47,182 nt of DNA from DASVTR01 sp033855775 (GCA_033855775.1 JAWVFT010000006.1:1-47182), one strand, 5' to 3'; shown: positions 16,482 through 24,297, numbered from the stretch's first letter. A program made the numbers and translations. The notes: generated by a model from the sequence alone, not told the origin.

Positions 16482-17741
16482 TCAAGGGCGGCTGTCGCGT
16501 TTGAGCTTGGCGACAGTTTCGACGTGGTGTGTCTGCGGGAACATATCGAAGGCGGCGACTGATTCGAGTTGATAGCCGCCCGACAACAGTTCTTTGAGGT
16601 CGCGCGCGAGCGTGGCGGGGTCGCAGGAGACGTAAGTGATTTGTTCGGGGCGGAGGGCGAGGATGCCTGCGAGGGCTTGTGGCTCGGCCCCTGCGCGCGG
16701 CGGGTCGAGCAACACGAAGTCCGCGGGCGCAATCGCGGCGGCGTGGTCTGCCAGATATTCGCCGACTCTGGCGCACTCGAATGTGGCGTTGGCTAGTTGC
16801 GCGTCCGACAGGTTACGCCCGGCGTAGGCGATGGCTGACGGATTGGCTTCGACGCCTGTGACGCGCGCGAAGCGGCGCGCGAGCGGCAGCGTGAAGAGGC
16901 CGACGCCGCAATAGAGGTCAACTGCGCTCGCGCCCTCAGCGCCGTCCGTGGCGGCGGCGACGAGGGACGGAAGCATTTCATGATTGATTTGGAAAAAGCC
17001 TTCGGCATTGAAGTGATAACGATGCTCGCCAATCGTGCGGCTCACGTCGCGCGCAGTTGCCTGGCTCTCAAGAGCGGGAGCGAGCACAGCGCCGTCGTCG
17101 CCTGCCACGGCTTGATATTCGTTGACGTTGGCGGGCAAAGTCCCTTCGCGCATCTGCTGCCTGAGCGTGGCGAACGTCTCTTGCAGCGCGGGCGCGAGAA
17201 CCGGGCAAGCCGCGACATCGCAGACGCGATGAGAGGCTCGCTCGAAGTAGCCGAACTGTTGACGGCGCGCGTCGTGCTGCCACTGCGCGCGTGAGCGATA
17301 CTGCCATTCGAGCGGCGAGCCGTTGATGGGAATCTCGCGCGCAGGCAGATTGACGCGCGCCAGACGGCGCAGGCAATCGCTGATGATTTCCTGCTTGGCT
17401 TCGAGTTGGGCCGCGTAGTTCAATTGCTGAAAGTCGCAGCCGCCGCAACGCCCGAAGTAAGGGCAAGGCGGCGTGATGCGCGCGGGCGAGGGCTCTATGA
17501 TTTCCGTAATCGAAGCGAAGGAGACGCTGCCGCTCGCGCGTTCGACGACGACGCGGACTTTATCGCCGGGCGCCGCCAGCGAGACTAGAAACGTTCGCCC
17601 GCCATCATGAGCCAGCCCCAGGCCGCCCGGCAGGACGCGCTCGATTAAGAGTTCGACTTCAGCGACGGCCTCCGCTTTGCGAGCATGGCTTCGCTCGTCT
17701 CGCCTGTTGCTGTCGGCCCTTGCGCGCTTACGCTTTTTCAT
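16482..17741 (-). CDS. 23S rRNA uracil-C5 methyltransferase, RlmD/RumA-like
   Basis: A 419-residue SAM-dependent RNA methyltransferase of the TrmA/RlmD family. Residues about 25-85 are a TRAM RNA-binding domain (IERVLPGGLGLAHDGGRTFL). Next comes a four-cysteine iron-sulfur site: CPYFGRCGGCDFQQLNY plus a later CDVAACPV. The methylase core has VDLYCGVGLFTLPLA as the SAM loop, FVLLDPPRAGAEP and the catalytic cysteine in ITYVSCDPATLARDL. Whether it modifies U1939, U747 or tRNA position 54 cannot be told from sequence; bacterial members with TRAM plus a 4Fe-4S site are usually RlmD. Confidence 0.92.
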   Translation of the reverse strand: MKKRKRARADSNRRDERSHARKAEAVAEVELLIERVLPGGLGLAHDGGRTFLVSLAAPGDKVRVVVERASGSVSFASITEIIEPSPARITPPCPYFGRCGGCDFQQLNYAAQLEAKQEIISDCLRRLARVNLPAREIPINGSPLEWQYRSRAQWQHDARRQQFGYFERASHRVCDVAACPVLAPALQETFATLRQQMREGTLPANVNEYQAVAGDDGAVLAPALESQATARDVSRTIGEHRYHFNAEGFFQINHEMLPSLVAAATDGAEGASAVDLYCGVGLFTLPLARRFARVTGVEANPSAIAYAGRNLSDAQLANATFECARVGEYLADHAAAIAPADFVLLDPPRAGAEPQALAGILALRPEQITYVSCDPATLARDLKELLSGGYQLESVAAFDMFPQTHHVETVAKLKRDSRP

Positions 17742-17796
17742 CTCGTGTTATCAGTTTCGCAGAACATGCTCGCCGCTTCGGCCAGCCGGTTCGCGT

Positions 17797-18537
17797 TTAG
17801 AGATAAAACAGGCTGAGACGCGGGAGATGATGTTCGTCGCGCAATCGTTTGAGCAACAGGTTATCAAAAGTCTGCTCGTAGGTGGCGCGCTCCATGCGGC
17901 GGCTGTAAGGCTCCAACTGCGCTGCGGTGGCGGCGCGCGCCGCGGCGAGTTCAGCCGTCGTGACGCTCGAACGCAAAGCCTCGTTGAGCATCTTTTCCAG
18001 TCCGGTCAAAGAGGTTTCAAGTCGCTCGGCTTGCGGGCGGCGAGCGCGAGCGAAATCCTTTTCCAGTCCTTCGAGTTGCGCGGCGGCGCGCGTGAGCGTC
18101 TCGCAAAGCTGGTCGGGTCGCGTTAGTTTTCGCTCTTCGCAAACGCGCAGGAGTTGCGCTCGCGCGTCGAGCAAATGCTTGAGAATGTCCGCGCGCGGGA
18201 AAGGCAGTTGCGCATCATCCACGGCGGACGAAGCCTGCGCGTGGTCGCCGTTGGAACTCGCCTCGCCTTGCGCTCCGACCTGCGATTCGAGCCATTCGCC
18301 GTGCTGCGCTTCGACCTCCTCCTGACAGTAGAGCAACGACTTGACGCTGCGCTTGCGCGGCCTCGCTTCGTAAGAATCAAACGCGCGCTCGATGCCGTTC
18401 AAGGCGATGTGCAACGGCACGCCCTTCTCTTTCCAGCTCTCAATCAAAGCCCAGTCCAGCGGGCTCAGCAACACATGCTTGCCGCGCCGCCGCACAAAGG
18501 CGTCTTCGATTTCGGTGAAGTAGTTAAAGTAGTTCAT
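17797..18537 (-). CDS. Unrecognised conserved-looking protein downstream of coaX
   Basis: A 246-residue protein. I choose ATG at 18535-18537 (MNYFNYFTEIEDAFVRR), because the frame upstream is only the heptamer repeat at 18545-18590. I do not recognise the family. The N-terminal 80 residues (LLSPLDWALIESWKEKGVPL, GIERAFDSYEARPRKRSVKS) look like a helical DNA- or RNA-contacting domain; the middle is Gln/Glu-rich, the rest long helix (ETLTRAAAQLEGLEKDF, NEALRSSVTTAELAAARA) probably coiled coil. It is last in an apparent birA-coaX operon. Its family is often seen next to coaX in acidobacteria, by recollection only. Confidence 0.8.
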   Translation of the reverse strand: MNYFNYFTEIEDAFVRRRGKHVLLSPLDWALIESWKEKGVPLHIALNGIERAFDSYEARPRKRSVKSLLYCQEEVEAQHGEWLESQVGAQGEASSNGDHAQASSAVDDAQLPFPRADILKHLLDARAQLLRVCEERKLTRPDQLCETLTRAAAQLEGLEKDFARARRPQAERLETSLTGLEKMLNEALRSSVTTAELAAARAATAAQLEPYSRRMERATYEQTFDNLLLKRLRDEHHLPRLSLFYL

Positions 18538-18544
18538 AAGAGCG

Positions 18545-18647
18545 GTGATGGATAATAAGTGATGGATGATAGGTGATGGGTGATAAGTAAAAACCAAAAG
18601 CTTTTCTCTTACTGCCTATCACCCATTACCTATCACTTGTCACCTGT
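18545..18647. repeat. Heptanucleotide inverted repeat behind coaX
   Basis: The left arm 18545-18590 is made of period-7 units (TGATAAG, TGATGGA, TGATAGG, TGATGGG) and the right arm 18611-18647 of their complements, around a 20-base spacer. The right arm contains the coaX stop codon, so the last six CoaX residues (VTSDR and neighbours) come from the repeat. Confidence 0.85.
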
Positions 18648-19402
18648 CTTTCATAGACCAGCCGCAAGCCTTCGAGGGTGAGCGTGTCGTCAACTGTCTC
18701 TATTTGTTCGGAGCCGGGGGCGATGAGCGAGGCGAGGCCGCCGGTAGCGACGACGCGCGTGGGGCCGTCCAACTCTTCGCGCATCCGTCGCAGGATGCCG
18801 TCAACCAGCCCGGCATAGCCGTAGTACATCCCGGATTGAATCGCGGTCACAGTGGACGAGCCGATGACGCTGCGCGGGCGCTTGATTTCCACTCTCGGCA
18901 AGCGCGCCGCGCGTTCGAACAGAGCTTCGAAAGAGATGTTGATGCCGGGCGTGATGACGCCGCCGAGGTAACGCCGCGCGGCGTCAACGGCATTGAATGT
19001 CGTCGCCGTTCCGAAGTCAACGACGATGCACGGCGCGCCATACTTATGCACGGCGGCGACGGCATCAACGATGCGGTCTGCGCCGACATCTGACGGCGGC
19101 TCGTAGAGAATCTCAAGGCCGGTGTCGGTCGTGTTGTCTATGAAGAGCGGCGTGTGATGAAAGTAGACCTCCGACATCTTCTTCAAGGTGAAGTTCAGTT
19201 GCGGCACGACGGAGGCGATGGTCACAGCCGTGATGGCTTTGAAGTCAATCTCGGCCAACGCGAAGAGATTGCGCGCATGCACGCCGTACTCGTCTATGGT
19301 GCGCGCCCGCGCGGTCGTCAAGCGCCAATGCTTGACCAGTTCCGCGCCGTCGTACACGCCGAGCGAAGTGTTTGTATTGCCGACATCAATGACTAGTAAC
19401 AT
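18626..19402 (-). CDS. coaX: Type III pantothenate kinase
   Basis: A 258-residue enzyme that phosphorylates pantothenate, the first step of coenzyme A synthesis; the type III form is insensitive to CoA feedback. ATG at 19400-19402 gives MLLVIDVGNTNTSLGVYD, the canonical nucleotide-binding start. Other landmarks are GADRIVDAVAAVHKYG, VVDFGTATTFNAVDA, GGVITPGINIS and the C-terminal VATGGLASLIA. The last residues are encoded by an invading heptamer repeat. It lies 80 bases after birA, in the same direction, as in many Gram-positives and other phyla where birA and coaX form an operon. Confidence 0.95.
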   Translation of the reverse strand: MLLVIDVGNTNTSLGVYDGAELVKHWRLTTARARTIDEYGVHARNLFALAEIDFKAITAVTIASVVPQLNFTLKKMSEVYFHHTPLFIDNTTDTGLEILYEPPSDVGADRIVDAVAAVHKYGAPCIVVDFGTATTFNAVDAARRYLGGVITPGINISFEALFERAARLPRVEIKRPRSVIGSSTVTAIQSGMYYGYAGLVDGILRRMREELDGPTRVVATGGLASLIAPGSEQIETVDDTLTLEGLRLVYERQVTSDR

Positions 19403-19482
19403 GATTTTGAATCTGCTCTCGCCAATCGAAGCTACGTCTTCTGCGCAACGCGAACTCAAACGCGAGCGACGCTCAAGGCATC

Positions 19483-20247
19483 TTACGGCTCAACGCTTGT
19501 CGCTGGCCGCAGCGCCGTCACGTCTCCGGCGCGGATGATTTTGATTTCTCCCGCTTCAGTTTCTACACGCAAAGCCCCGTCCGGTTCAAGCCCGCGCGTC
19601 AAGCCCTCTACGTGTTCAGCTTCGAGCGCGACGCGGACGCGCTTGCCGTGCGCGAACGACGAGCGCGCTGTCCACTCTTCGAGCGTCTGTTGCGGCCCGT
19701 CCGGCTCTTCGAGCGCTTGATAACGTTTTGCCAAGGCGCGCGTCAACGACGGCAGCAATTCTTCGACATCAACGGCGCGGCCCGTCAGCGTCTCGACGGC
19801 GATGGCTGTCTCTCGCAGTTCAACGGGAAAGGCGCTCTCTTTCAAGTTAAGTCCGATGCCGACGACGCAGGCGCGGCCCTTTGGCGTCTCAAACATTTCG
19901 GCGAGGATGCCGCCGAGTTTGCGCTCTCTTGCATAAATATCGTTGGGCCACTTGATGTCAACATGGAGCGCGCACGCCTCCATGAGCGCGTCCGCGACGG
20001 CGACGGCGGCCATCAGCGTGATGAGCGGCCAGCAGTTGGTGTTGAGGCGTGGGCGCAGGAGGATGCTGAAGTAGAGGCCCGCGCCGGGCGGAGACAGCCA
20101 GACGCGCTCTCTGCGCCCGCGCCCGCTGGTCTGCTCGCGCGCGACGACGCACAAGCCTTCGTGCGCGCCCGCGGCGGCCTGTCGCGCCGCCTCTGTGTTG
20201 GTCGAAGGCAAAGAATCGAAACGCAGGATGAAGGGGCTGAGCGGCAT
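19483..20247 (-). CDS. birA: Biotin-[acetyl-CoA-carboxylase] ligase
   Basis: A 254-residue ligase that makes biotinyl-AMP and attaches biotin to acyl-CoA carboxylases. FDSLPSTNTEAARQAAAG, VVAREQTSGRGRRERVWLSP, VDIKWPNDIYARERKLGGIL and GIGLNLKESAFP are the expected active-site motifs, and residues about 205-250 are the SH3-like C-terminal domain (GLTRGLEPDGALRVETEAGE). It lacks the N-terminal helix-turn-helix, so it is a class I ligase, not a repressor. Its ATG (20245-20247) is only 15 bases past the terminator of the long RNA at 20262-20788, so that RNA may be a leader for birA. Confidence 0.95.
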   Translation of the reverse strand: MPLSPFILRFDSLPSTNTEAARQAAAGAHEGLCVVAREQTSGRGRRERVWLSPPGAGLYFSILLRPRLNTNCWPLITLMAAVAVADALMEACALHVDIKWPNDIYARERKLGGILAEMFETPKGRACVVGIGLNLKESAFPVELRETAIAVETLTGRAVDVEELLPSLTRALAKRYQALEEPDGPQQTLEEWTARSSFAHGKRVRVALEAEHVEGLTRGLEPDGALRVETEAGEIKIIRAGDVTALRPATSVEP

Positions 20248-20261
20248 GAAGAATAATGTGT

Positions 20262-20311
20262 CCTCAAAAAGAGAATTGCGCTGCCGCCAACAAGTGACAG
20301 CAGCGCAATCC
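20262..20311 (-). terminator. Terminator of the long RNA
   Basis: Stem arms 20275-20284 and 20300-20309 (GCAGCGCAAT on + as ATTGCGCTGC / GCAGCGCAAT) are followed on the minus strand by TCTCTTTTT. It stands 15 bases before the birA start codon, so it could also serve as an attenuator for birA. Confidence 0.85.
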
Positions 20312-20788
20312 TGTTAGTTCCTGTGTGAATCGCCGAAACGATTCCAGGGGAACCCCGGCAACTGCGGCATGTACACGCGACGCCGTTGCCTGATTTATAT
20401 CCCGAAGAATGTCCGGCGGTCGGCTCATCTCCGGTCGGCACCAACTTGTTTTCACAAATCCTGCGTTTCCGAAGAAACGCGTGCCGGTTGGTTTTTGTTG
20501 TGGTGGCTTTTCCTCCACCGCCGGTTACGTCCCCGGCAACGAGGCTCAACTTGCGTTGAGCGACTGTGCTACTACAGAGGACGATCAGTTCCTCGTAGCG
20601 CGACCCGTTTTTATCCGGGCGCTTTCGGAAAGTCTTGCGACTTTCACCAGCAAGCCTTTCGGCTTCAGCGTAGGGCGTCAATAGCAACTTCAGTCCGCCT
20701 GAGATTGCCCTCAAATCGGCGCGTCACCGCTCCGTTTGCCGATCCCTTCGCTGGTCGCGCCTCCCTTGAGAAGCGCGACAGGGAGAGG
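20262..20788 (-). ncRNA. Long structured RNA with own promoter and terminator
   Basis: On the minus strand a near-consensus promoter (20789-20817) is followed by about 480 bases crowded with hairpins and then a terminator. Visible stems include AAGCC-GAAA-GGCTT and GAAAGTC-GCAA-GACTTTC, GCTCAAC-GCAA-GTTGAGC (GNRA loops) and GCGTTTC-TTCG-GAAACGC (UNCG loop). Further stems are CCCG/CGGG, GAGGA/TCCTC, GGTGG/CCACC and GAATCG/CGATTC. I looked for hallmarks of RNase P RNA (GAGGAAAGTCC), tmRNA (tRNA-like ends and tag), SRP RNA and 6S and found none that fit. The family is therefore unknown. It ends just upstream of birA. Confidence 0.75.
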
Positions 20789-20817
20789 GTTATACGCTCA
20801 TCCGTTTAAGCTGTCAA
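20789..20817 (-). promoter_or_regulatory. Near-consensus promoter of the long RNA
   Basis: On the minus strand TTGACA (20812-20817) is followed after exactly 17 bases by TATAAC (20789-20794). Expected transcription start is about 20782. It is among the strongest sigma-70 type promoters in the window, which fits an abundant RNA. Confidence 0.8.
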
Positions 20818-21128
20818 CAGCTATTTTTGTGAACCGTTGCCCGAATGTTTGCCTGTGGAAAATTCTGTGGAAATTATCGAGCGGTGAGCTAAAAATTTGC
20901 TCTGAGATTGGAGCGAGCGAGTTGCGTTTGCTGCGCTCGTGTGCAAGCTAAAAAAAGTTTTCGAGCGTCGTCGTTGAAGACTGAAAAAGCGCGCCTTCTA
21001 TGAAAAGCCTTTGCCGAGTGTGATACGCTCTGGCTCGATTAGCGCGAATCTTAAAAGCGAAGCTGGCAGCGATTCTTCCGCACGGAAGCGGCGAGCGTTG
21101 TAGACAGGATGCGAGCGTTGAAGACAGG
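20818..21128. other. Intergenic region before modB
   Basis: About 310 bases between the RNA promoter and modB. It has a pair TGTGGAAAA (20854-20862) and TGTGGAAAT (20866-20874), spaced 12 bp, like the pair at 9764/9776. Immediately before modB is a tandem 20-bp duplication (21091-21110 and 21111-21130, one mismatch), whose second copy carries the AT of the modB start. No gene is supported here. Confidence 0.6.
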
Positions 21129-21130
21129 AT
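21091..21130 (+). repeat. Tandem 20-bp duplication at the modB start
   Basis: GCGAGCGTTGTAGACAGGAT is followed directly by GCGAGCGTTGAAGACAGGAT (one difference, T to A). Both carry AGGAT-G, so each could supply a start: ATG at 21109 is out of frame with modB, ATG 21129 is the modB start. Confidence 0.85.
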
Positions 21131-21800
21131 GAATGGCAGCGGCATTGATTGGTTTCCCGTCAAGCTCTCGTTTCTGGTGGCGAGCGCGGCGACCGTCATC
21201 GCGCTCACAGCGGGCAGCGCGCTCGCCTGGCTGCTGTCTCGCAGGCGTTTTCCGGGGCGCGATATTCTGGACGCGATTATCACGCTACCGCTCGTGCTGC
21301 CGCCGACCGTGCTCGGCTATTACCTGCTCGTCCTGCTCGGCACGCGCTCGCGCTTCGGCGGCTTTCTGTACCAACGCTTCGGCCTGCGCCTGACTTTCAC
21401 TGTGACGGCGGCCATCATCGCGGCGACGATTCATTCGCTGCCGCTGGTGACGAAAAGCCTGCGTGCAGCCTTTGAGAGCGTTGACCCTGAGCTTGAGGCC
21501 GCCGCGCGCACGCTCGGCTTAAACGGCTGGCGCATCTTCTTTCGCGTCACGCTGCCGCTCTCGGCGCGCGGAGTGCTGGCGGCGACGGCCCTTGCTTTCG
21601 CCCGCGCCCTTGGCGATTTCGGCATCACGATTATGATTGCCGGAAACATCCCCGGCAAAACTCAAACCGCTTCGGTCGCCATCTACGACGCCGTGCAAGC
21701 GGGCCGCGACAATGAAGCCCTGACGCTCGCCGTCATCGTCTCCGCCATCGCCATCATCATGCTCTACTTCATCAACCGCTTCAGCCGCCTACGGCTCTGA
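21129..21800 (+). CDS. modB: Molybdate ABC transporter permease
   Basis: A 223-residue permease with five or six membrane segments, the channel for molybdate. Landmarks are FPVKLSFLVASAATVIALTA, PLVLPPTVLGYYLLVLLG, HSLPLVTKSLRAAFESVDPE and the coupling-helix EAA loop DPELEAAARTLGLNGWRIFF. Next are LAFARALGDFGITIMIAGNI and SVAIYDAVQAGRDNEA. All are ModB signatures. modA is 8 kb upstream and there is no modC in view; the ATPase must be encoded elsewhere or this permease shares one. It is followed by the MerR gene after 71 bases. Confidence 0.95.
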   Translation: MNGSGIDWFPVKLSFLVASAATVIALTAGSALAWLLSRRRFPGRDILDAIITLPLVLPPTVLGYYLLVLLGTRSRFGGFLYQRFGLRLTFTVTAAIIAATIHSLPLVTKSLRAAFESVDPELEAAARTLGLNGWRIFFRVTLPLSARGVLAATALAFARALGDFGITIMIAGNIPGKTQTASVAIYDAVQAGRDNEALTLAVIVSAIAIIMLYFINRFSRLRL

Positions 21801-21833
21801 CATTCAATTTTCCTTGCCGCCAAAAAATTTCTC

Positions 21834-21865
21834 TTGACCCTGGAATCAATTCCGGGGTTTACAAT
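21834..21865 (+). promoter_or_regulatory. MerR-type promoter with long spacer and dyad
   Basis: TTGACC (21834-21839) and TACAAT (21860-21865) are 20 bp apart, the stretched spacer typical of MerR-regulated promoters. The spacer holds a dyad, CCCTGGAAT/ATTCCGGGG, one mismatch. The transcription start, about 21872, coincides with the GTG of the regulator gene, so the message may be leaderless. Confidence 0.75.
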
Positions 21866-21880
21866 CAATGGGTGAGCGCG

Positions 21881-22360
21881 ATGACTGAGAAGACGAGCTA
21901 TCTTTCGGGCGAACTGGCGCGACTGGCTGGCGTCAGCACAGACACGCTGCGTCATTACGAGCGCAAGGGCGCGCTTCCCCGCCCTCATCGTTCGGCGAAC
22001 GGTTATCGCGTCTACCCGCCGGAGGCGTTGGAGCGTGTGCGGCTCGTGCGGCGCGCTCTATCCGTCGGCTTTACGCTCGACGAACTGGCGCGGCTGCTCA
22101 AGGAACGTGAGAAGGGCGGCGTGCCTTGCCGTCAGGCTCGCTCTCTGGCCGCGACGAAGCTGGCCGAAGTGGAAACGCGCTTGAGCGAGTTGGTCATCGT
22201 CCGCGACGAATTGCGCGCGACGCTGGCAGACTGGGACGCGCGGCTGGCGCAGACGAAGGCCGGACAAAGGGCCGGACTGCTCGATGCGCTGGCCCGAACA
22301 TCAACACATCACGCGCCAGCCCCGGCGACGAAAGCAAGCTGGTCGAGGCGGCGCAAGTAA
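21881..22360 (+). CDS. MerR-family regulator, metal-type
   Basis: A regulator of 160 residues. ATG 21881 or GTG 21872 is the start; the promoter puts the transcript start at about 21872, so either start would be nearly leaderless. Residues about 5-25 are the MerR helix-turn-helix (SGELARLAGVSTDTLRHYER), then the wing HRSANGYRVYPPEALERVRL. A dimer helix follows, and one Cys at the GGVPCRQ position is where mercury and copper regulators bind metal. Other Cys are absent, so the metal is uncertain. Autoregulation is implied by the dyad. The downstream gene encodes a His/Met-rich secreted protein. Confidence 0.88.
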   Translation: MTEKTSYLSGELARLAGVSTDTLRHYERKGALPRPHRSANGYRVYPPEALERVRLVRRALSVGFTLDELARLLKEREKGGVPCRQARSLAATKLAEVETRLSELVIVRDELRATLADWDARLAQTKAGQRAGLLDALARTSTHHAPAPATKASWSRRRK

Positions 22361-22372
22361 GGAGTAGAAGAG

Positions 22373-22927
22373 ATGAAAAGCAGACTCGGTTTCGCAATTA
22401 TGCTGCTGGCCTTAAGCTCGCTCGTGGCGGGCGCGCAGGAGCAGAACGCAGGATGCCCGATGCACGCGCAACACCAGAAAGCTCAAGCGAAAGCTGCGGC
22501 CAAGCCGGAGGAGCATCCAGCCATGCGCCACGAAGAGATGGCCGGGATGAACGCGCGCGGCGACACAGCGATGGGCTTCTCGCAAGGCAAGACGACGCAT
22601 CGCTTCCGCCTGTTTGACGACGGCGGCGCCATCGAAGTCGAGGCCAACGATAGTCAGGACGAGGCCAGCCGCGCGTCAATCAGGCAGCACCTTGCTCATA
22701 TCGCGCAGGCGTTCAGTCAAGGTGATTTCTCGCTGCCCATGTTCATACACGAACAGGTTCCGCCGGGCGTGCCTGTGATGAAGCGGCTTCAATCCGAGAT
22801 TAAGTACGAGGTCGAGAACACGGAGCGCGGCGCCCGCGTCAGCATCAAGACGCAGAACCCCGAAGCCCTCGCCGCCGTCCAGGACTTCCTACGATTTCAG
22901 ATTAAAGAACACCACACGGAACAGTAA
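22373..22927 (+). CDS. Secreted His/Met-rich protein, possible metal-binding
   Basis: A 184-residue exported protein. ATG follows AAGGAG by eight bases; the signal peptide is MKSRLGFAIMLLALSSLVAG with an Ala-x-Ala-like cut before QEQNAGC. The mature N-terminus contains CPMHAQH, EHPAMRHEEMAGM, a cluster of Met, His and Cys of the kind that binds copper or silver. The rest (GFSQGKTTHRFRLFDDGG, RQHLAHIAQAFSQGDFSLPM, VPPGVPVMKRLQ) is a folded domain I have seen in bacterial metal-resistance neighbourhoods but have no name for. It is 12 bases after the MerR gene, so the pair probably forms a metal-sensing unit. Confidence 0.8.
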   Translation: MKSRLGFAIMLLALSSLVAGAQEQNAGCPMHAQHQKAQAKAAAKPEEHPAMRHEEMAGMNARGDTAMGFSQGKTTHRFRLFDDGGAIEVEANDSQDEASRASIRQHLAHIAQAFSQGDFSLPMFIHEQVPPGVPVMKRLQSEIKYEVENTERGARVSIKTQNPEALAAVQDFLRFQIKEHHTEQ

Positions 22928-22933
22928 GAAAGA

Positions 22934-23012
22934 CGGTTGAAAGTCGAAAGTCCAAAGTCCAAAGTCAAGACATTGCTCCTGACCTTGGACTTTGGACTTT
23001 CGACCTTGGGCT
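22934..23012. repeat. Heptamer inverted repeat between convergent genes
   Basis: Units of AAAGTCC or GAAAGTC (22934-22965) meet their complement GGACTTT/GACTTTCG (about 22985-23005). It lies seven bases behind the stop of the His/Met-rich protein and a few bases before the stop of the DUF1501 gene, on the other strand; a bidirectional terminator is a possible use. Confidence 0.8.
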
Positions 23013-23016
23013 TAAT

Positions 23017-24285
23017 TCAGAGTACGCCGCGAAAGGAGGCAGGGCTTGTTTTGTAGCCGGGGAAGATTGTTTGGAGATTGTTGTTGCCGAGATGGCGTGC
23101 GGCGAGTTCGCCGAACACGTCGCGGAAGTCTGTGGTCAGGGCGAGGTCGCGGCCTTCGTAGAGTTGGCTGCTCTTGAGTCCGGGCCAGTCGCCGTAGACA
23201 CGTCCGCCGCGCACGCTGTTGCCGATGACGAACATCGAGTTGGCGTGGCCGTGGTCTGTGCCGCGATTGCCGTTCTCGCGCGCGGTGCGACCAAACTCCG
23301 ACATCGTGAGGATAACAACGTCGTCCATGCGTTGCCCTAAGTCTGTGACTAGGGCGGCGATGCCTGAGCCGAACTCCTGCAAGCGGAGCGCGAGTTGGCC
23401 GCGCGCGTTGCCTTGATTAAGATGCGTGTCCCAACCCTGCATGTCTGTGAAGGCGACTTCGAGGCCGACGCCCGCCTTGATGAGTTGCGCGATTTGCAGC
23501 AAGGATGAGCCGAACTCGCCGCGCGGATACTGCGCCCCGTTCTCCGGCTTGTACTGCGACGGGTTGACCTTCTTCAAAAAGTTGACGGCCTCGAACGTCT
23601 CGCGGCCCGTGCCGCGCAGGACTTCGCTCGCGCTCTGGTCGTAGATAGACTCGAAGCCGCCCTGCACGCTCTGCGAATACTGTCCGGCGCGAATCGAGAA
23701 GTCGGCCAGATTCGAGATGGCGAGCGCGCCCGCCTTGCCTTGCAGGGCGCGCGGCATCGTCTTCGTCAGCGAGACTGCGCGAAAGACTGAAGACTGCGCG
23801 GGGCTGCTCTGCAAGTAGCGATTGAGCCAGCCGTCCGGCGTTGACTTGACGCCGGGCGTGCCTGCTTCCATGTAGTCCTGCGCGTCGAAGTGCGAGCGCG
23901 TGTTGTCGGGCGAGCCGACGGCTTCGACAATCGCCAGCCGCTTCGCATCCCACAAAGGCTTAAAGCCTCTGAGGGCCGGATGCAGGCCGAAGAAGCCGTC
24001 CAAATCTATCGCGGCCTCGCTGTTGCCAGCTTGCGGTTTGGCGACGCTGAGCGACGGGCGCAACTCGTAGTAATCCTTTTCGCCGTAGGGGACGACCATG
24101 TTGAGGCCGTCCACGGCGCCGCGCTGAAAGATAGCGATTAAAGTCTTACGACGCGCGCCGCCCGCGCGCCCCGCGCCCTGCCCTAAGGCCACTCGCTGCA
24201 AGAACGAAGGCACGCCGCCCATCAACCCCACGCTCGCCAGCGCGACGCCGCTCGACTTCAGAAAAAACCTGCGATTGATACTCAT
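23017..24285 (-). CDS. DUF1501 protein with Tat signal
   Basis: A 422-residue exported protein. The start MSINRRFFLKSSGVALASVG is a twin-arginine signal, so it is folded before export. Then RKTLIAIFQRGAVDGLNMVVP, FFGLHPALRGFKPLWDAKRL, DMQGWDTHLNQGNARGQLAL and VVILTMSEFGRTARENGNRG with TDHGHANSMFVIG are the DUF1501 landmarks. This is a sulfatase-like fold with an unknown substrate; it is nearly always next to a DUF1800 protein, as here. The usual role guess is periplasmic hydrolysis, unproven. The gene upstream in the same direction is DUF1800. Confidence 0.92.
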   Translation of the reverse strand: MSINRRFFLKSSGVALASVGLMGGVPSFLQRVALGQGAGRAGGARRKTLIAIFQRGAVDGLNMVVPYGEKDYYELRPSLSVAKPQAGNSEAAIDLDGFFGLHPALRGFKPLWDAKRLAIVEAVGSPDNTRSHFDAQDYMEAGTPGVKSTPDGWLNRYLQSSPAQSSVFRAVSLTKTMPRALQGKAGALAISNLADFSIRAGQYSQSVQGGFESIYDQSASEVLRGTGRETFEAVNFLKKVNPSQYKPENGAQYPRGEFGSSLLQIAQLIKAGVGLEVAFTDMQGWDTHLNQGNARGQLALRLQEFGSGIAALVTDLGQRMDDVVILTMSEFGRTARENGNRGTDHGHANSMFVIGNSVRGGRVYGDWPGLKSSQLYEGRDLALTTDFRDVFGELAARHLGNNNLQTIFPGYKTSPASFRGVL

Positions 24286-24297
24286 CTTTTGTAAACC

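Noticed and set aside
20264..20518. Small minus-strand frame inside the long RNA
   Set aside because: Crosses the hairpins, has no recognisable features, and its codons follow the structured stems.
20013..20714. Minus-strand frame spanning birA and the long RNA
   Set aside because: Out of frame with birA and covers its promoter-side RNA; a shadow.
20262..20788. RNase P RNA, tmRNA, SRP RNA or 6S RNA
   Set aside because: None of the fixed sequence blocks (for example GAGGAAAGTCC or a tag frame with tRNA-like ends) were found, so no name is given.
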